Source of the DNA: Lanius collurio
Lineage: Eukaryota; Chordata; Aves; Passeriformes; Laniidae
Direction of reading: 5' to 3'
Length of the DNA: 64,000 nucleotides
NCBI GenBank assembly: GCA_020086605.1
Contig: JACBWW010000020.1
Span: forward strand, 12,001,332 to 12,065,331
In this document: positions 38,401-53,400 of the stretch, piece by piece
Numbering within the stretch: the first letter of the stretch is position 1
How the letters are laid out: every line of letters begins with the position of its first letter
Program-made: the position numbers and the translations under genes
Notes under the pieces: model-generated
Databases searched by the model: none
Seen by the model: the letters and a program-made list of their open reading frames with translations, nothing else
Told to the model about the DNA's origin: nothing

Positions 38401-41400
38401 CTACATATATATTTATAAAAATAATTAAATTAATTATATTATATATGTATACACATATATATAAAATATGTATCACATTTCAATGCATATTCTATACTAA
38501 TATATATTATATATTCGTAAGGAAGGCATTCTTAAACATACACAATTATTATTTTAATTACTGGGGGGAAAAAAGTCTTCTCTGTTCCACTTCTATGATA
38601 ACATGGAAAGAATCTACCAACAAACTTTAATTCAAAGAATGTTTGCAGCACAGAATGTGCCATTAAGCCTGAGTATGACATGGACACTTTTAATTTCTAT
38701 GCTTAAGAGAGGCAAAACATCTCAATAAAGATCTCATTTTGTCATGACATTTTTTTTATTTGCGTTAAAATACAAACAAGCTCACATATTGGTGATTTTA
38801 ATAAAAAACTCAAACAAAATACCACCTCCCACACAGAATCAAACAATAACTTTGCAGTCAGCTTTATAAAGCATTTAACTTTGTTCTGAGGAAGTTTTTA
38901 TTTAAAAAAGAAAAAATATCAGAGCTATCAAAGGCTTTCAGTATTAAGGGCTAGATTTCTCAGTACATTCTCAGCAATTTAAAATCCTAAATAAAATAAT
39001 GTAAAGAAATATTACTCATACATATAAACTACTGCACCACCATCTCTAGGTATTTTTAGCCTTCCTATTCTGCTCAACATACATATATTTTTTTCACTAC
39101 TTTATCAGCTTTTCCCAGTAAGTACACTCCCCAGCAAAAACTTCTGACCACTAATTACAGTCATTGCCATGCTGCTATGACTCATGCATATAAACTGAAA
39201 CTCAAACTAAAATGGCACTTTAATAGTTAAACTGAGGAAGAACAAAGGAATAGACAATAATTCCTACCGACTTTATGACAGAACACAGAATTGAGCAGAA
39301 TTCCAAAGAATTCTTTACTTCCTGAGGTAAATAGTGCTGGAAGCAGACTGCAGACATGGGAAGAGAGCAGGAAGGCAGGAGATGTAGCCTTCTCCTCTAT
39401 TCCACTCACTACCATTTCACCTTGAAGCAGGAGCCAGACTAACAGGGCTAAGAATTCCTGTATTCCCAAACACTACAAGCCTACTGCTTATGCCATATGT
39501 TGGCTTTCACCACCTGTTTTCTTTAGCTAAGTGTAGGTACTTCCCATAAGTCATTTATTTCTTTAGGAAATACTGAACCAACTTGTTTAGGAGTCACAGA
39601 ACAATACCACTAGCTTTTATATAATATTAGTTTCAGAATAAGAAACAAAACGGTGATGCAATAGGGGAATATGGTGTATTGAAAATCTCATCCTTACCCA
39701 AGTACTCAATTGGATTTTTTCAGTAAAACTCCACTTATACTTTGAACATCTGATATCAAAACTCTATTATTAAGAAGCAGCACATGATAAAATATCAAAA
39801 AATAAGAATCTAATGCCAGAATCAATTCATTTTGACAAAAATGAAATCAGAATTTACTTAGATGTCCTCAGATATAAGTTTATACATGCATAGTTTATAA
39901 AAAGACTAATGCAGTCTTTCTGTGTTAATAAGAATTTTTATTTCATGTTCACAACAGAATATGAATTCTTATCAGCAAAATCACAAGTGCTTTTAAATTT
40001 TTTTTCATTTTTTTTTAACCATACAAAATGAGGGTAGCAGGGTACATAATGAGAGTAGCAGGATACTTCCACATCTATACCAAAATGAAAGACATTAAGT
40101 TTCTGCACAAAGCTCTCAACGTGACAAAAACTCATCCTAATCTTCACAGCGCACCTATAGCAGCAAATCTGTCAAACATTTTACACTTACAAAGATCTTA
40201 GAAAAGCCTGAAGGAGGAAAAAATATAATTCTCTAACCTGACGGTATTTTATATTCTTTAGAAGCCAGCATTTCATGAAGTAAATCTAAAATAATCAGGA
40301 TATGTCCTAACCAGAATGTATTTTTCAGAGACAAACTCTACAAAACATGCTAAAATTGCTAGAATTTTGCAACTATGCAGTAGGTGCACTTAATCCATAC
40401 AGGATTGATCCATCTATGGTTTAGAAGTATTCATTTCAAAGAACAGCTGAATAATAGCCCCTGTTCTCAGAAATCAATACTTACCACTCAAATTATACGC
40501 CACTGTACTAGAAAAATTTCAAGGATCTATACACACACACTTTATAGTAAATTTAAAAAATAATTTTTTTTTTTTTTTCTAACAAATAAAACTTGAATAT
40601 GAGAAATTTTTAGGTGAGTAGAAAAAGGGTCTTGAAATAGAATTAAGCTGTCCTGAGTATCTCTTACACCAAAATACAATGCACACCTTGCCCTACTGAA
40701 CAGCACTTGAAAGAGCACTCCTGCAACAAGCATGAAAAGCTATGGAATAAATTGCTAGGAACAAGTAGCTAAAGTTCTGGAATAAAGTAGAAAACTCACC
40801 ACAAATTTACTGAAACATATCAATACAAATAAACTAACCCTTTTTTCCTTGAAAAGGAAAGTTGATTTCTATACAAGAGAAAACATACATCTCGATTTCA
40901 ATACAGGGTTTGCACCACAGAATCACAGAATAGTCTGAGTTGGAAGGGACTCGCCAGGATCACAGAGTCCAACTGTTGAGTGAATCCCCCAAACAGGTCT
41001 TGAACTCCCAACCTTGGTGTTACTAGCAACCTGCTCTAAACAACTGAGCTCATCTCAGCTGCAAAACTCAAGAAAGTAGTTTGAAATGGGCAAGATGAGA
41101 ATAAGTGAAAAATTAAGAATGTACTACGTATAAGGAACATGGGGAAAATTGCACTGACAGAGAAGACTGCGTTAAATTGCCAAGATGAAATGAGGCTAAA
41201 AGAGCTGTTCCTTAGGCTCATTATTTAATCAACATTATTTCAAACAACATTAAAGACTCAGGAAGAAAAAGGAGAAAACTGATGAGAACAAAAAGCTCTC
41301 AGGTAATATTAAGAGAAAAAAATTGTCAGGAATATCATAATTTAGTCTTTATTACATAAATCAAGGCAGCAGGGAATATTCATGAAATTAAATTATAAAT

Positions 41401-44400
41401 GTTCTATGATCACAGTCCAGTTGCCCATTTGTATGGGTTGAATCCATTGTTAAAAAACACACTTCATAGTGGGTGGACATGCAGCCTCAGCCCTGTTACT
41501 CAGTGACAAGGAGTTATCCACATACAGAGTGCAAAAGAAAAGATTGAGGTGTCCCTTTCTTCCCTCGATCTAGCAGCTGCTTCTTGTGCACTCTGGGATG
41601 GAGAGCCCTACCATGACAATAAGTGCCTTGTATGCTAAACACTGCTAACATCCCTTCCTCAATGACCTCGTTCTGTGTACTTTCTCATTCGGACAATATC
41701 TAGTGATGGATTGTCGAGATTACTCTGCCACGTGGAGTTTGCAGACATCAACACTGTAAGTCTGCAAGATGGTGGAGGTTTTCCTTTTCAAACCACTGAG
41801 AAAACCAATATAATTTATTTAACAGGGTTTTAATTATTTTAAAACAAACGTAAAAAGCATCAATAAATGTAAACAGTCAAAAGACTGTGTCTAGATTAAG
41901 TTCCAACTGAATGGAACTGATGCAAACAATTACTGTGATGGGAGAACAAATGGATGAAAAATCTAGGAGACAGGAAGGAGTGAAAATAGAGGTAGATCTC
42001 TCTTCTTTACATTTTGTAAGTTGACACTAGCCTGATCCTTATGTGCTTCTTACAGCAGTGATTCTCAAAATCCTTATGACCCATTCCCTTTTCTGATTAT
42101 ACCTCAACACATATCTAGTGAGGTGATGGGAGTTCATATATCAAGCTTTTAATGAAGTAGGCCATTTCCCTCCATTCATGACCTGCTACCACACATTTAG
42201 AGACAGTGAAACTCAGCCATAAAAGCCATGAACACTTGTTCAGGTTCATTCAAATTTGTGAAATACGCTTTTACAGGAATAAAACTTGCTGAAAGAAGGC
42301 TATTATTTTCAGACGAATAAGCAAAATAGCGTAAGTTTTACTTCTTGAAATCAAGACAAGATACATAGAATAGAAAGATTAACATTTCCATGTATGAGAA
42401 AGAGGAAAAGATATATTTGAATGAGCCATTAGATAAAATAAGATGAACCTTAAACCAGGCATCATGTGTTAAGATCACACATTATACAGTGATAACACAC
42501 AGAATTTCAGCTGCTTGAAAACAGGATATAATTACTGAACATCTAAACTTCCACTTCTTGCAAAGCAGATACTACATATTACATAGGAGACTTAAAGCCA
42601 GTATTACGTGGAAAAAAAAAAAGAAAATCTAGACAGGGGTAACATGTAAACTGTATATTTTCACTACATATTTGATCTATATTTTAGAGTGTCAGCTCCC
42701 TTTTAAAGGCTACATATTCTCCAAGTTATTCAGTTGCTTGAATATGTCATTCAAATGAGTATGTCACCTGGGATGGGGCAACCTTGAATGCATTGACAGA
42801 CTGGGAAATGACAGGCTCGAGTCCTGTGGTAAAGGACCTGGGGTTCCTGGTCAACAGAAAGTTGAATTTGAGTCAGCAGTGCCCTGGGAGCCAGGAGGGC
42901 CAAGCGTATCCTGGGGGGCATCAGGCACAGCATCTTCAGCCGGGCAAGGGAGGAGATTGTCCTGCTCTGCTCTGTGCTGGTACAGCCTTACCTTGGATAT
43001 TGTGTGCAGTTTTGGGCACCACAGTGTAAGAAGGATCTAGAGTTATTAGAGAGTGTCCAAAGGAGAGCAACAAAGACGGTGAAGGGCCATGAGGGGAAGC
43101 TGTACAAGAAGTGGCTGAGGGCACTTGGTCTGTTCAGTCTGGAGAAGAGGATACTGAAGGGAGTTCTCATTGCAGTACAAAACTTCCTCATGAGGCGAAG
43201 CAAAGGGGTAAACATTGATCTTTTCTCTGTGGTGACCAGTGTCAGGGTAAGAGAATGATATAAAGTTGTGTAAGGGAGGTTTAGGTTGGATTCAGGAAAT
43301 ATTCCCCCAGAGGGTGGTTGGGCACTGGAACAGGGTTCAGGGAATTGGTCACAGCACCAGCCTGAGAGTTCAAGAAGCGTTTGGACAATGCTCTCAGGCA
43401 CGTGGTGTGACTCCTGGGGCTGTCCTGGAGTTGGACTTTGATGAACCTTCTGGGCACCCTCCAACTCAGAATATTCTGTGACTCTGTAAAATCAGCTTTG
43501 CAATTTGGAGACATTTAATTAGATAATATAAATTGTTATTAGTATACCATAATTATATAAATATATACAAATGTTGTTTTAGATAAAAGATCAGTTTCAA
43601 GCTTCACAGCAGAAATTCACAAAGTGTGAACTGACTGTAGCATTTCTGTACATTTTTATATTCCAATGGAAGAGCTTACAGTTTGTAGAAACAAACATCC
43701 AGAATTTCTATGTTTTTGTAGGAAGTCAGCACAACCCTCGGTAAATCTGTAATTTTCATGAAGTAGCAGTAATTTAGATATCTTGGGATACTTTTCTCCA
43801 CTGAGACAGTGTGGTCTCCAGGGTCCACTGCAACAAGACAGCTACAAAACAATTGCCATCCTCAAGTTCCTATGTAAAATAACTAAGTAAAAAAAAAAAA
43901 AAAGTTACATACCATTGTAGAGATTCATCATGTCTGCTGTTAAGAATCTCTTTATTATAAGATATGCAGTGCCAGGCTCTGGTAGTGAACTCCAGTGAAG
44001 AACTTGTTCTAGTACATTCTCTGTATAATGCAGAGGACGTTCTGAAAAATGACAAAGAAATAAAATACAAAAAAATCCAAATTAAAAGAAAAGACAAAAC
44101 CCAGCAATATGGGAGGCCCTCACAAGTTACATTTGCCTGTACACAACAGTGTCTCATTGACTTTGAGCTACAGAAGAAAAATACTGCCTTCAAAAGAAGA
44201 CAATTAGGCACTTCATTGACAATACCTTTGCTGTCAGGATTTGCACAGGTAATGAATATAAAATTAAACAAGCAGTAGCCAAATGTATTGTTATATTTTC
44301 AATGTAAAGACACGAAAGCACTGCTTTCAAACTAAATACAAAAGTTAGGACATATTACAGGGCATGCCTAAATATGATCAAACAGAACTAAGGCCTTCAG

Positions 44401-47400
44401 CTATACTGTGCTTTATTGACCTATGCTCAATACGAAAAAGAAACATCACAGCTACCAATTCTCTGCAATCAAAGAACCAAAGAATTTGGAGTGACCACAG
44501 TGAAAAAAAACCTCCAGCTGGTATGGATTATACTGTTATTGATCAAAGCAGACTGAAACAAAATCCTGGTTTCATTAGGTTATTTCTATTAGAGGACAGA
44601 AGCATGTGGTCTTACTAGGTCTTCTCCATGTTGCTGTCATTAGGGAATTTCCAAACTTGCACCTGCATATTTCAATCTTGTACAAAAAGTGCAGCAAGAT
44701 TAAACTACCAATAGATGAAGGCATGACTAGACTGTATGTGTGCAGTCAAAAACTTCAGATGCTCAAACACACATCCAGGATGGATGATAGGTATCACCCA
44801 TTCTAGAAGAGAAACTCTTGAGACCTAGCACAGAACTGAAAAAATGCATTAAGAAAGTCCAGCCAGTACTCCATACAAACCCCAGTTCGCATACCAAATT
44901 AAGGTAGAAAAAATCATGCAAGTAGTACCTAAATCTGCATTCCCAGATCCAGCAGAAATCTCAGTGTGACATGAACAGCACAGCCTGAGGCAACACGGAT
45001 GTGAATGGGGGAGGACACACTCACACCCCTGAAGGCTTTCACCTGCTCAGCAACGAACACCTGCTGTAATTCATGAACCCACAAAAGCCTTAACAATTGC
45101 TTTGTGGGTTCAAAAGTCATTTTATCTCCAAGGAGAGATTTTTCCAAAAGATCTCAGTTCCCATTTTCATACCAATATGTGTGGTATGAAAGAGAAGAGC
45201 TGAGTATGTCTCCTGAAAAGTCACACCTCTGTGACACTGTCATGTTGGATCACACAGTCTAGCCATGTCCCTTGAGTACTGAAAGGGCAAAGTATGCAGC
45301 CATAATCTCATTTTTCACTCCTGCTATGGTAGATGAATATGAAATGTCAACAGCTGCTTAGGGACTGTCCAGCAGTACAGTCTAGCAGAACGCATTTTCT
45401 AGAACACCTGAACACTACAGCCTCAGAAAGCAGCAGCCACAAATAACACATTTAAGGGACTGAAAAAAATCACTGCTATTTTGGGATGCAAAAATATCTA
45501 CACTACCCAGAGAGTTGTGATACCACCTATACAAAGACTTCATTATTCAGACATGACACCAAAAGAATACCACTGTAGATAGCAGCTCAACTCCTGCTTT
45601 ATAACACCATTTCATCTGGCCCTTTTGTTTTAAATGGTCAAACTTCTAAATTTTTGGGAAACTGTAGTCTCTGAAGTGATAAAACAAATACCTGATGCCT
45701 TTGTCCAAGAGAGAAAACCCACTTTAAGGAGAACTTTACAAATCAAAGGCAGGAGACTGGCAAATCATCACGTCTTGCTAGAACACCAGCACTCCCACAG
45801 TAAGCACCTACTGGTTTATTTATAGTTACATTTAAGACCATCTGTCATCATAATCCATGGTACATAATCCATCCATGGTGCATAAATCATCATGCTGAAA
45901 ACCATTAGCTATTTTACTGGTAACACACCTCATTTACAAACTATCAATCACATATTATTAAAAAAATATATTTACACCCTATTTTGTAAAAGCATATGGT
46001 ATTAAATATTTTGCACTAGGTTAGATAAAATCATCAATTATTGTAACTTTTCTATATGCAAATAATTTAGCTGATTTTTTAATACCGCAATTTTAGTATT
46101 TTGAGCAGCAAGCAGTCAACATGCACATTCAATTACCCTTTCTTTCACTCAGGTGAAATATGCTAAACCAGTCATTTTCACCTTTAACAACATTAACTAT
46201 TTGTACAAAATTACTTTCTAGGAAGTATGATTCTAATTTTCTTGCCTTCTCAGGGGTTGTTTTCATGACAGTGTATCTCAAAAAGTAAAGTAAGTTGTAT
46301 AAAGATTCAGGATTGAGTGTAACAAGCAGAATACCACCATGCACTGGACAAGTAGCAGACTTTGGCAGTAAATAAAAGCACAAAATTACTTTTTATCAGA
46401 AAGACACTGTGATTACCGGTGTACATTTGAAACAAATATGCAAACTTTCTTCTGTCATTATGTGTCAGCAACTCAACTAATTTGTAAATGCCACAGATGG
46501 TATTTGTCAAGTGACAGCAGTAGAATCAACTTAGAGTAGCAAAGACTCAGGTAGTGTTTTAGTTCTTCATTGTCACATTTGGACCAAAGACTGCATGGAA
46601 CTAATTCCCTCTGTACTCCCACCTACAACAGTATTTTTATTTTGAAACAATAATTCACCAGTTTGATGCACTAATTCTTCCAGAAAGAGGTCCATGAAGC
46701 AGGTATTTCATCAACACAGTCTCTACTGACAGGAGTCAGGTGATGAATTAGGGCTTAATTTAGTCTGCTTTTTGCTTGGTTGTTATAAATGTATGCCATC
46801 CACTTTGTGTTGGAAACTCTTCTTTCAGTAGGACATACTCTAATCTCTTGCCCATATTTATTGTCTTATATAGGGCCTGTAGTGCCTCCCTCTTAGCTTA
46901 ATTTTGCTTGTCTTCCACCGTCATTAGCTCAGACATTTTTACACCCCACTAAAATATTAAGTTGTTGCACCCAAATAACTCAAGAAGCTCTTGTGGGGTC
47001 TATCTTTTTATTTATTTTTATGTTCTCTTGGCCATATCAGCTTTAGTTTTCATGTTCCTGTAAGTGTCATATACCAAGTTCAATAAAATAAAATTCCCTT
47101 TTTTTCCATTATTCAGTCAAAAGAAATATGGTTTGTATTGTACTTGTAGGAATTATCAGGACTCTTCTAAAGATAACAAATGCTAGCCTTCTTTGTCAGT
47201 TGTCACCCACATCTATGAATCTGGAAATGAACTCTGCATTACAACTCTATAAAAGATCACCAACAGACTGCAAGAATGGGAGAGGGCTCAGTATAATTTA
47301 TTTCAAGTTGAAAGGAAGAACACACTTCCATTCTAGTTTTTTATACTGCCAAGCTCAAGACTGAGTGCATAAGTAATATTAGTAAAACTGAAGGAATTAT

Positions 47401-50400
47401 TGTAAGCACATCTGAAAATCAACTACAACAAAACTATTCAAACAAGATTAGAACAATATTTAGTAATCTTATTTTGTCAACTTACTTATTTTTTTTCTTG
47501 ACTTTAAAATAGTATCTTCACTATAAAAATAAACAAGTCCACAGTCCCTCTCCATAACATGAGAATAGCTAAGAGCAGCAACTTCCTAGGAAATGCAAAT
47601 AGATGTTGCATATTTCTAACCCCATATATTCTTCAAAAATCAGATTACCTTAGGGAACATTCATCAAAATATGTTTTAATTTAAAAAATCCCTATTACTT
47701 TATCTTATTTTATGTATCTCTAACAACAGAATGCTCCAGCATTTTAAACATACTCCAGCATCATCTATAAAGCATTCCCAATGATAAAACCTCTTTACAG
47801 TACACGAATATGGTGACCATGTGACATTTGCTTTTGTTGACAGCAGAACTATATTTCAAACAAATTTTTCAGGATTCTGCGAGATACACCATAATGCCAC
47901 TTGCCATAAACACAGAATTGCACACTTTATGCCTCCTTCTTTCATCTACATACATTAAACATTTGACTAAATAAAATAAAAGATCCTTTCTCCTAAGTAT
48001 TACACGTATTTTCTCATTTAATTTTTTGAAAAGCATTATTGCTTATAAAATCAAGTGCTGACATTCTAATGAAAATAGGGTTTTCCTCTAAGACTTATCA
48101 CTAAGATCTGCTTTTCTACAGCTGATGATTAATGAACTGTGAAGCACTGTAATATAAAGAACATCTTCTCAGCCCCGAATTTATAAGGGATTTACAACAA
48201 TTCATCCCGTTATTCCTGGAAAAGTGTTGAAAGAAATTATGGAGATTCCACAACAACCAAATGTAAAACATTGGCATGAAGGCTAATTTTTTTTTTTGTT
48301 TCCATAAAGTCTTTAACTAAGCTTTTGATTATATTAAGTATAGAAAAATTAAAATAATAAAAGTTGATTGACATGCATAAATTGAAGTGTCACTAACCTA
48401 ATTCTCCATTTTCAAGTACTTCAAAAACAGCCCAGATATCATCTTTGTTGGGAATAATGTTTTTGATTCCCAAAACATCATTAGTTAATTCCTCTGCTTC
48501 CATCAAAGGTGATACCTGTAATACAAATTGAGTCAGTTTATAATACATTTCAATTACTGATTTCTGATATATTTTTTCAAAGTTCTCATCCCTGAAATTG
48601 CCTTAAGAAAAAAAAAAAAAAAAGAAACAGGCAACAAAAGGCAGCAGTAAATATATGAGTTGGAAACCCATAAAGTATCAATCAGATTCTGGCAGGCTTT
48701 CCTTATTTTTTCCATGAGATTGAAGTTATATTTTTAAGCTGACTGTTAACTTCGTAGCTTTTAATTCCTTTTCTCTACCCCAGAAAAATATGGAGAAAAG
48801 AGCGCCTTGATATATCTTCTTGGGTGTGGGAAAATAAATATTAGAGAAGGACCTTTTTCTTAGCAATGTATATTTACATTTTTATGCCTATTTTAAAAAG
48901 CATGTATTTTAGCATATGTGTATCTATGTATACCATATACTCCACATATGTACAAACAAAAGTGTTTGAGAGTCATATGCTGAGCAGAACTAAAAGGAAA
49001 TCAAACCAGAGAGGTGTAATAAAAATAACAGAACACTGCTACAGGGACATCCAGGTGTTTAAAATACACTATCAAATAGAAAGCTCAAAAATCTCTATGA
49101 TAGTTAATAACACTCAAAGAAAGAAGAAAGTCACAGACAAAAAGAAAGGAGGAATGTCATTTTAATGGTGTGTACTATTACATAAAACCAATATTCATTG
49201 GGTACTTATTAATGTTCTCGGGTGTTGCACACAGAGTTGGGAGAATTTACATGACGACATACTAAAGTAAAAATGAAGCAGGGTATCTCCCCTTTAAAAC
49301 TGTATCATTTTCTAAATTTTTTTCTTTAAAATGCAAAAATGTTTAATAATCAGTCTTTCCATAATTTAGGCAACACAGCAAATTGTAAAACAAAATATTT
49401 GAAAGAACAGTGCCAAAAAAAATACATTCTTTCATTGTATACTTCTATAAAAGCATGTATTAAAAGAAATTTGATATAGTTCAAGAAAAAATGCTTCACA
49501 ACATCACTGTATCATTTTTGTACACTAACCCTGATTATAATACTACAGTCTGGCTCCTTTCTTTCCACATAAACTTCAATAAGCAAATCTCCAGCCTGGG
49601 AAACCTAAAATGAAACAATTAAAAAAAAAATTAGATCATCTTAAAAGCATTTTGAGTTTCCTTTTAAATAAGGTAAATACAATTATTTTCCCTTTTTATT
49701 TAACTAGTGTAATAAAAAAAAAACCCCACTATTCATAGATTCAGGAGAAAAATCTTGTATAAATCCTGAATTAAATCCTGAATAAATCCAACAGAATCAT
49801 ATAAAAAAATGAACATCATTTACAAATATACATTCAGGAGCAGGAAAACTAAGGGAGACATAAATTAAGTGTAAATTTTAAAGTTACATTTAAGACATGA
49901 GTGTACCTCAGTATCTTAAACTGCCAGAACCCTAACTCTGATTTGGAGGTTTGTCAGGCTCACTTCAGAATCAAAACAGACTAACAGAATTTAAAACAAT
50001 GGAAAAGGACTGTAACCCCAAACTGACTTAGTTAAAAGTGAGATGAAAAATTACAAATTACAGAGTATTTCAGCCACATAGGCATATGGACATATCAGGA
50101 AAATAAAAATTCATTACTACAAATACCACATTTATGATTCTTAATCACAATGAGAACTTGTCACTACATAATTAAAGAAGAAATTAAAAAAAATGCTCTT
50201 GATATCAACCTCTATTAAATATATCGCTTCAAATTTGTTGGAGAGAAGGCTAAACTTTACACACAACACTACTGTGGAACAATCAGATAACCCAAATGTA
50301 TGATATATATAATAGTTTCATATACCCAATACTAACAAATGTTATTTAAGAATGTCTAACAACGTAAAACTTACAAAAATTAGAAAGTCAGTAAATCCAA

Positions 50401-53400
50401 CATTTCATGATTATGAGGAAAAATATGATTTATGAGAAGGAATGTAATATTTTCCATTGTAACTAGGTTTGCTCATCTATGGCAATAAAATTATATTCAT
50501 GGTTGAGAAATTACTTTATTTTTCTAAAGTTAAAAATGTCTCACATTTTGCCTGCTCTAAATCCCTTTTAGTAAAGTCGTAAGCATCTTCAAAAGATGGC
50601 AATTCATCTCAGTCCAGTACCAAAAAATATTTTCTAAAAAATAACTATACAGTGATGATCAGAGCATAGGAAGAAAAATTAAGGCAGAAACAGGGACCTA
50701 TCTGGAAGTGCACAATTCCATTAGTAGGCAAATAAAAAGATTAATAATCAAATTAAAACTACAATAACAATTTGTGTCTTCATTTTTGAGAATGGTATTG
50801 ATAGTGATGCTACTTTTTTATATATTACTACAAACAGAGGAAGAGGTTAAGAAAAGCATATAGAAACATACATAAACACATATATATAAGCAGTTGAGCT
50901 TTGGGATAAATTTTGACCAATTTACAGAAGCTAAGATTACATTTCTATGGAAAAATAAACAGCTGTTCTGAATTCTAAAGAATGTTAACACTCTGAAAAA
51001 CAGCAACTTTTAAGTTAGTTTAGCCTTTGAGAATAGAAAACTAATGGAAACATTTGTGAGGAAAAACATTACAAAGCTACTTTGAAGAAAGCTGCTTAAT
51101 TATAGTGGCACAGACTCAAAAAAGCTCATTTAGTTATAAAATTTGCTTTTCAGATGATATTACAGAAAAAGGTTGGAAATAAGACTGAAGCTGACACATG
51201 ATTTCCACTGGGCTTATGTAAACAACCGTATGGAGAGAAAATGTGATGTAAATTACTGCAACAGCTGGCATAAGTATATGGTGGACAGAAAATGAAAAGC
51301 AACTAATGAAGTGCCACCTGGAACAGAACTTCAGTGACATTTCACACATGTGAACTTTGAGTAATTCAGCAGAAATTCCCTTCAGTTGTTCTCTGAACAC
51401 TCTGCATCACCAGAGATAATAGTACTGAGGTGACCTACATATTTCAAATTATTAACTGTCTACATCGCTGATTTTCCTACATATATGCACACATTTTGAT
51501 GCAATATCAGACTGTCAGTTGTTCAATGTAAAGAATTCTTACAATTCTTAATTGTAGCTGCTTGAGGCCTAGGTTGCCAACTCCCCCCGATGCTTACATG
51601 ATTACAGGGATGCTGTCACATCACTCAATTGTACCACATCATTAGTTTTAACAGTAACGGGAAGCCTGTGGGAAACTGCTGTGGAGAACTGATGAGGTTG
51701 AGCAAAGACATGAGCTGAGCCACTTTATCTCGCACCTGGTTCAAGAATGACTTGGCAACTGTGCAGTGCTTGAGGTGATGCTGTCTCAGTGATGAACAGG
51801 ACAGCACCCACACCTATCCAAAGAGATGGTAAGACCTCACTCCCTCTTATCCATGCCTAACTGGATAAACTTGGTCCTTTGAGGAGGATATGAGACATTG
51901 GTTGCAACACACTGCAGGCAAAGGTCAGATGGCCTTTACTGATGCCTCAGCTGGATGGAGGCAGAAGGGATCCTGAAGTGTGTGGCCAAGGTAACCAAAC
52001 TCATTTTTATATTAAAAAATAAATCCACCAATATGAAAATAAGGAAGTGTCTGCCTCACCATCTATGATGGCAGCAACATGTAACCAGTTATATTTGAAT
52101 ATAGTCACACCACCTCTTCTCCTAAAAGTACAAATCTGGTATCTGGAATTCTCCATTTTAGAGGACAGGAATACAACCGTTCTTCAGGGACAAGCTGACA
52201 GGTTTGCTTCTCTGTCCTCCCCAAAGCAGGGGTACCTCTCTGGTAAGATTTGCGCCTCTGACTGTATGGGAGCATACCTGGGTGGCTCTAAGATTATATA
52301 ATAGAGAAATTAAGTTCAGTACAAAACTGGGTTTGTTAATTTACCTTGAATTGCAACTTTAGCTTAGTTAATCACTGGCTAGCCTTATTATATTTAGTGC
52401 TGGTGCAGTAAGTGCATTTATCAACAGCAATTTTGAACCTGTATTTCTGTAGCTTCAAGAAAGCATCCAATTCATGAATCTGTGATCCATGAAAGTTCTA
52501 AGCCTGGTAAAATGTAAAGTGTAGCCATCCATAAAATCTAGTATTTTGAAATTACAGGTAATATGCACTATATACTCATGACAGAAGTTATAATTGTAAA
52601 TTATAACAGAGAGGAAGGTCAATCTCTTTCTAAAGTACTTAGTGTTAGTCCAGGTCTGGCTCTAATGTATTCCCCCTGCAAAACCTACTGATGACACCAC
52701 ACATAGTTAGAGAAATGCTGAATTCTTCTAGAGAAACAGTTATACATAAAATCTCTAAACACCCTTGTAACCACCTTAGAAGGAGCTTCTTTAATCAGCA
52801 GGCTTCAGGTAATTATTTTGAAATACTATGAAGCACCGCCTTCTGCACTTCTCCCTTCTGCCCATCAGTGCATTTCATTTGTTATGTGCATATAGAGTTT
52901 CAGAAAAATGTTGGTAGTCACAATCAAATTGTCACAAATGCCAGTAAGGCTCCTCAGGACTTCATTTCTTAATTGCTATTTCAAGGGCAATAGGTTGACA
53001 TAACAGAGGGAATCCAGTCCTCATCCTCATTACAGGTTCCCAAGTTGACTGTAAAATGTTATTAGTATAATAAACTTTGAAAAGCACTTTTTTTCTTCTG
53101 CTCCAAAACCACAGAAAAGAATGAATGAAGTGGTGATTGGCAGACATCTTGGCCACAATGATCTCAAAGTGATCAATTTTAAAAACTGTGTTGACAGGAG
53201 GAAAAACAGAAGTAAAACTTCAGTTCTGGACACAAGGAGAGCAGACTTCCAACTGCTCAGGAAACTGGTAAGTAGTCTCCAGGGAAAATGTTTTTTCAGG
53301 TTCTGGGGTCTATCAGTGCTGGTCACTTTTTAAACATCACCTCTTAGGGGCAGAGCAACAGCCAATTCCCAAATGTTGGAAGTCCAGCAAGTGAGGCAGA

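Larger units (their letters stand above)
38280..43912 (-). other. ARAP2 intron
   Basis: It contains the TA-rich stretch, the SINE at 40916-41060 and the CR1 at 42764-43490. Elsewhere only AT-rich unique sequence was seen. Confidence 0.65.

Noticed and set aside
43870..44271. 133-codon minus ORF
   Set aside because: It overlaps the ARAP2 exon 43913-44041 in a different frame; the exon frame has the RA-domain residues.
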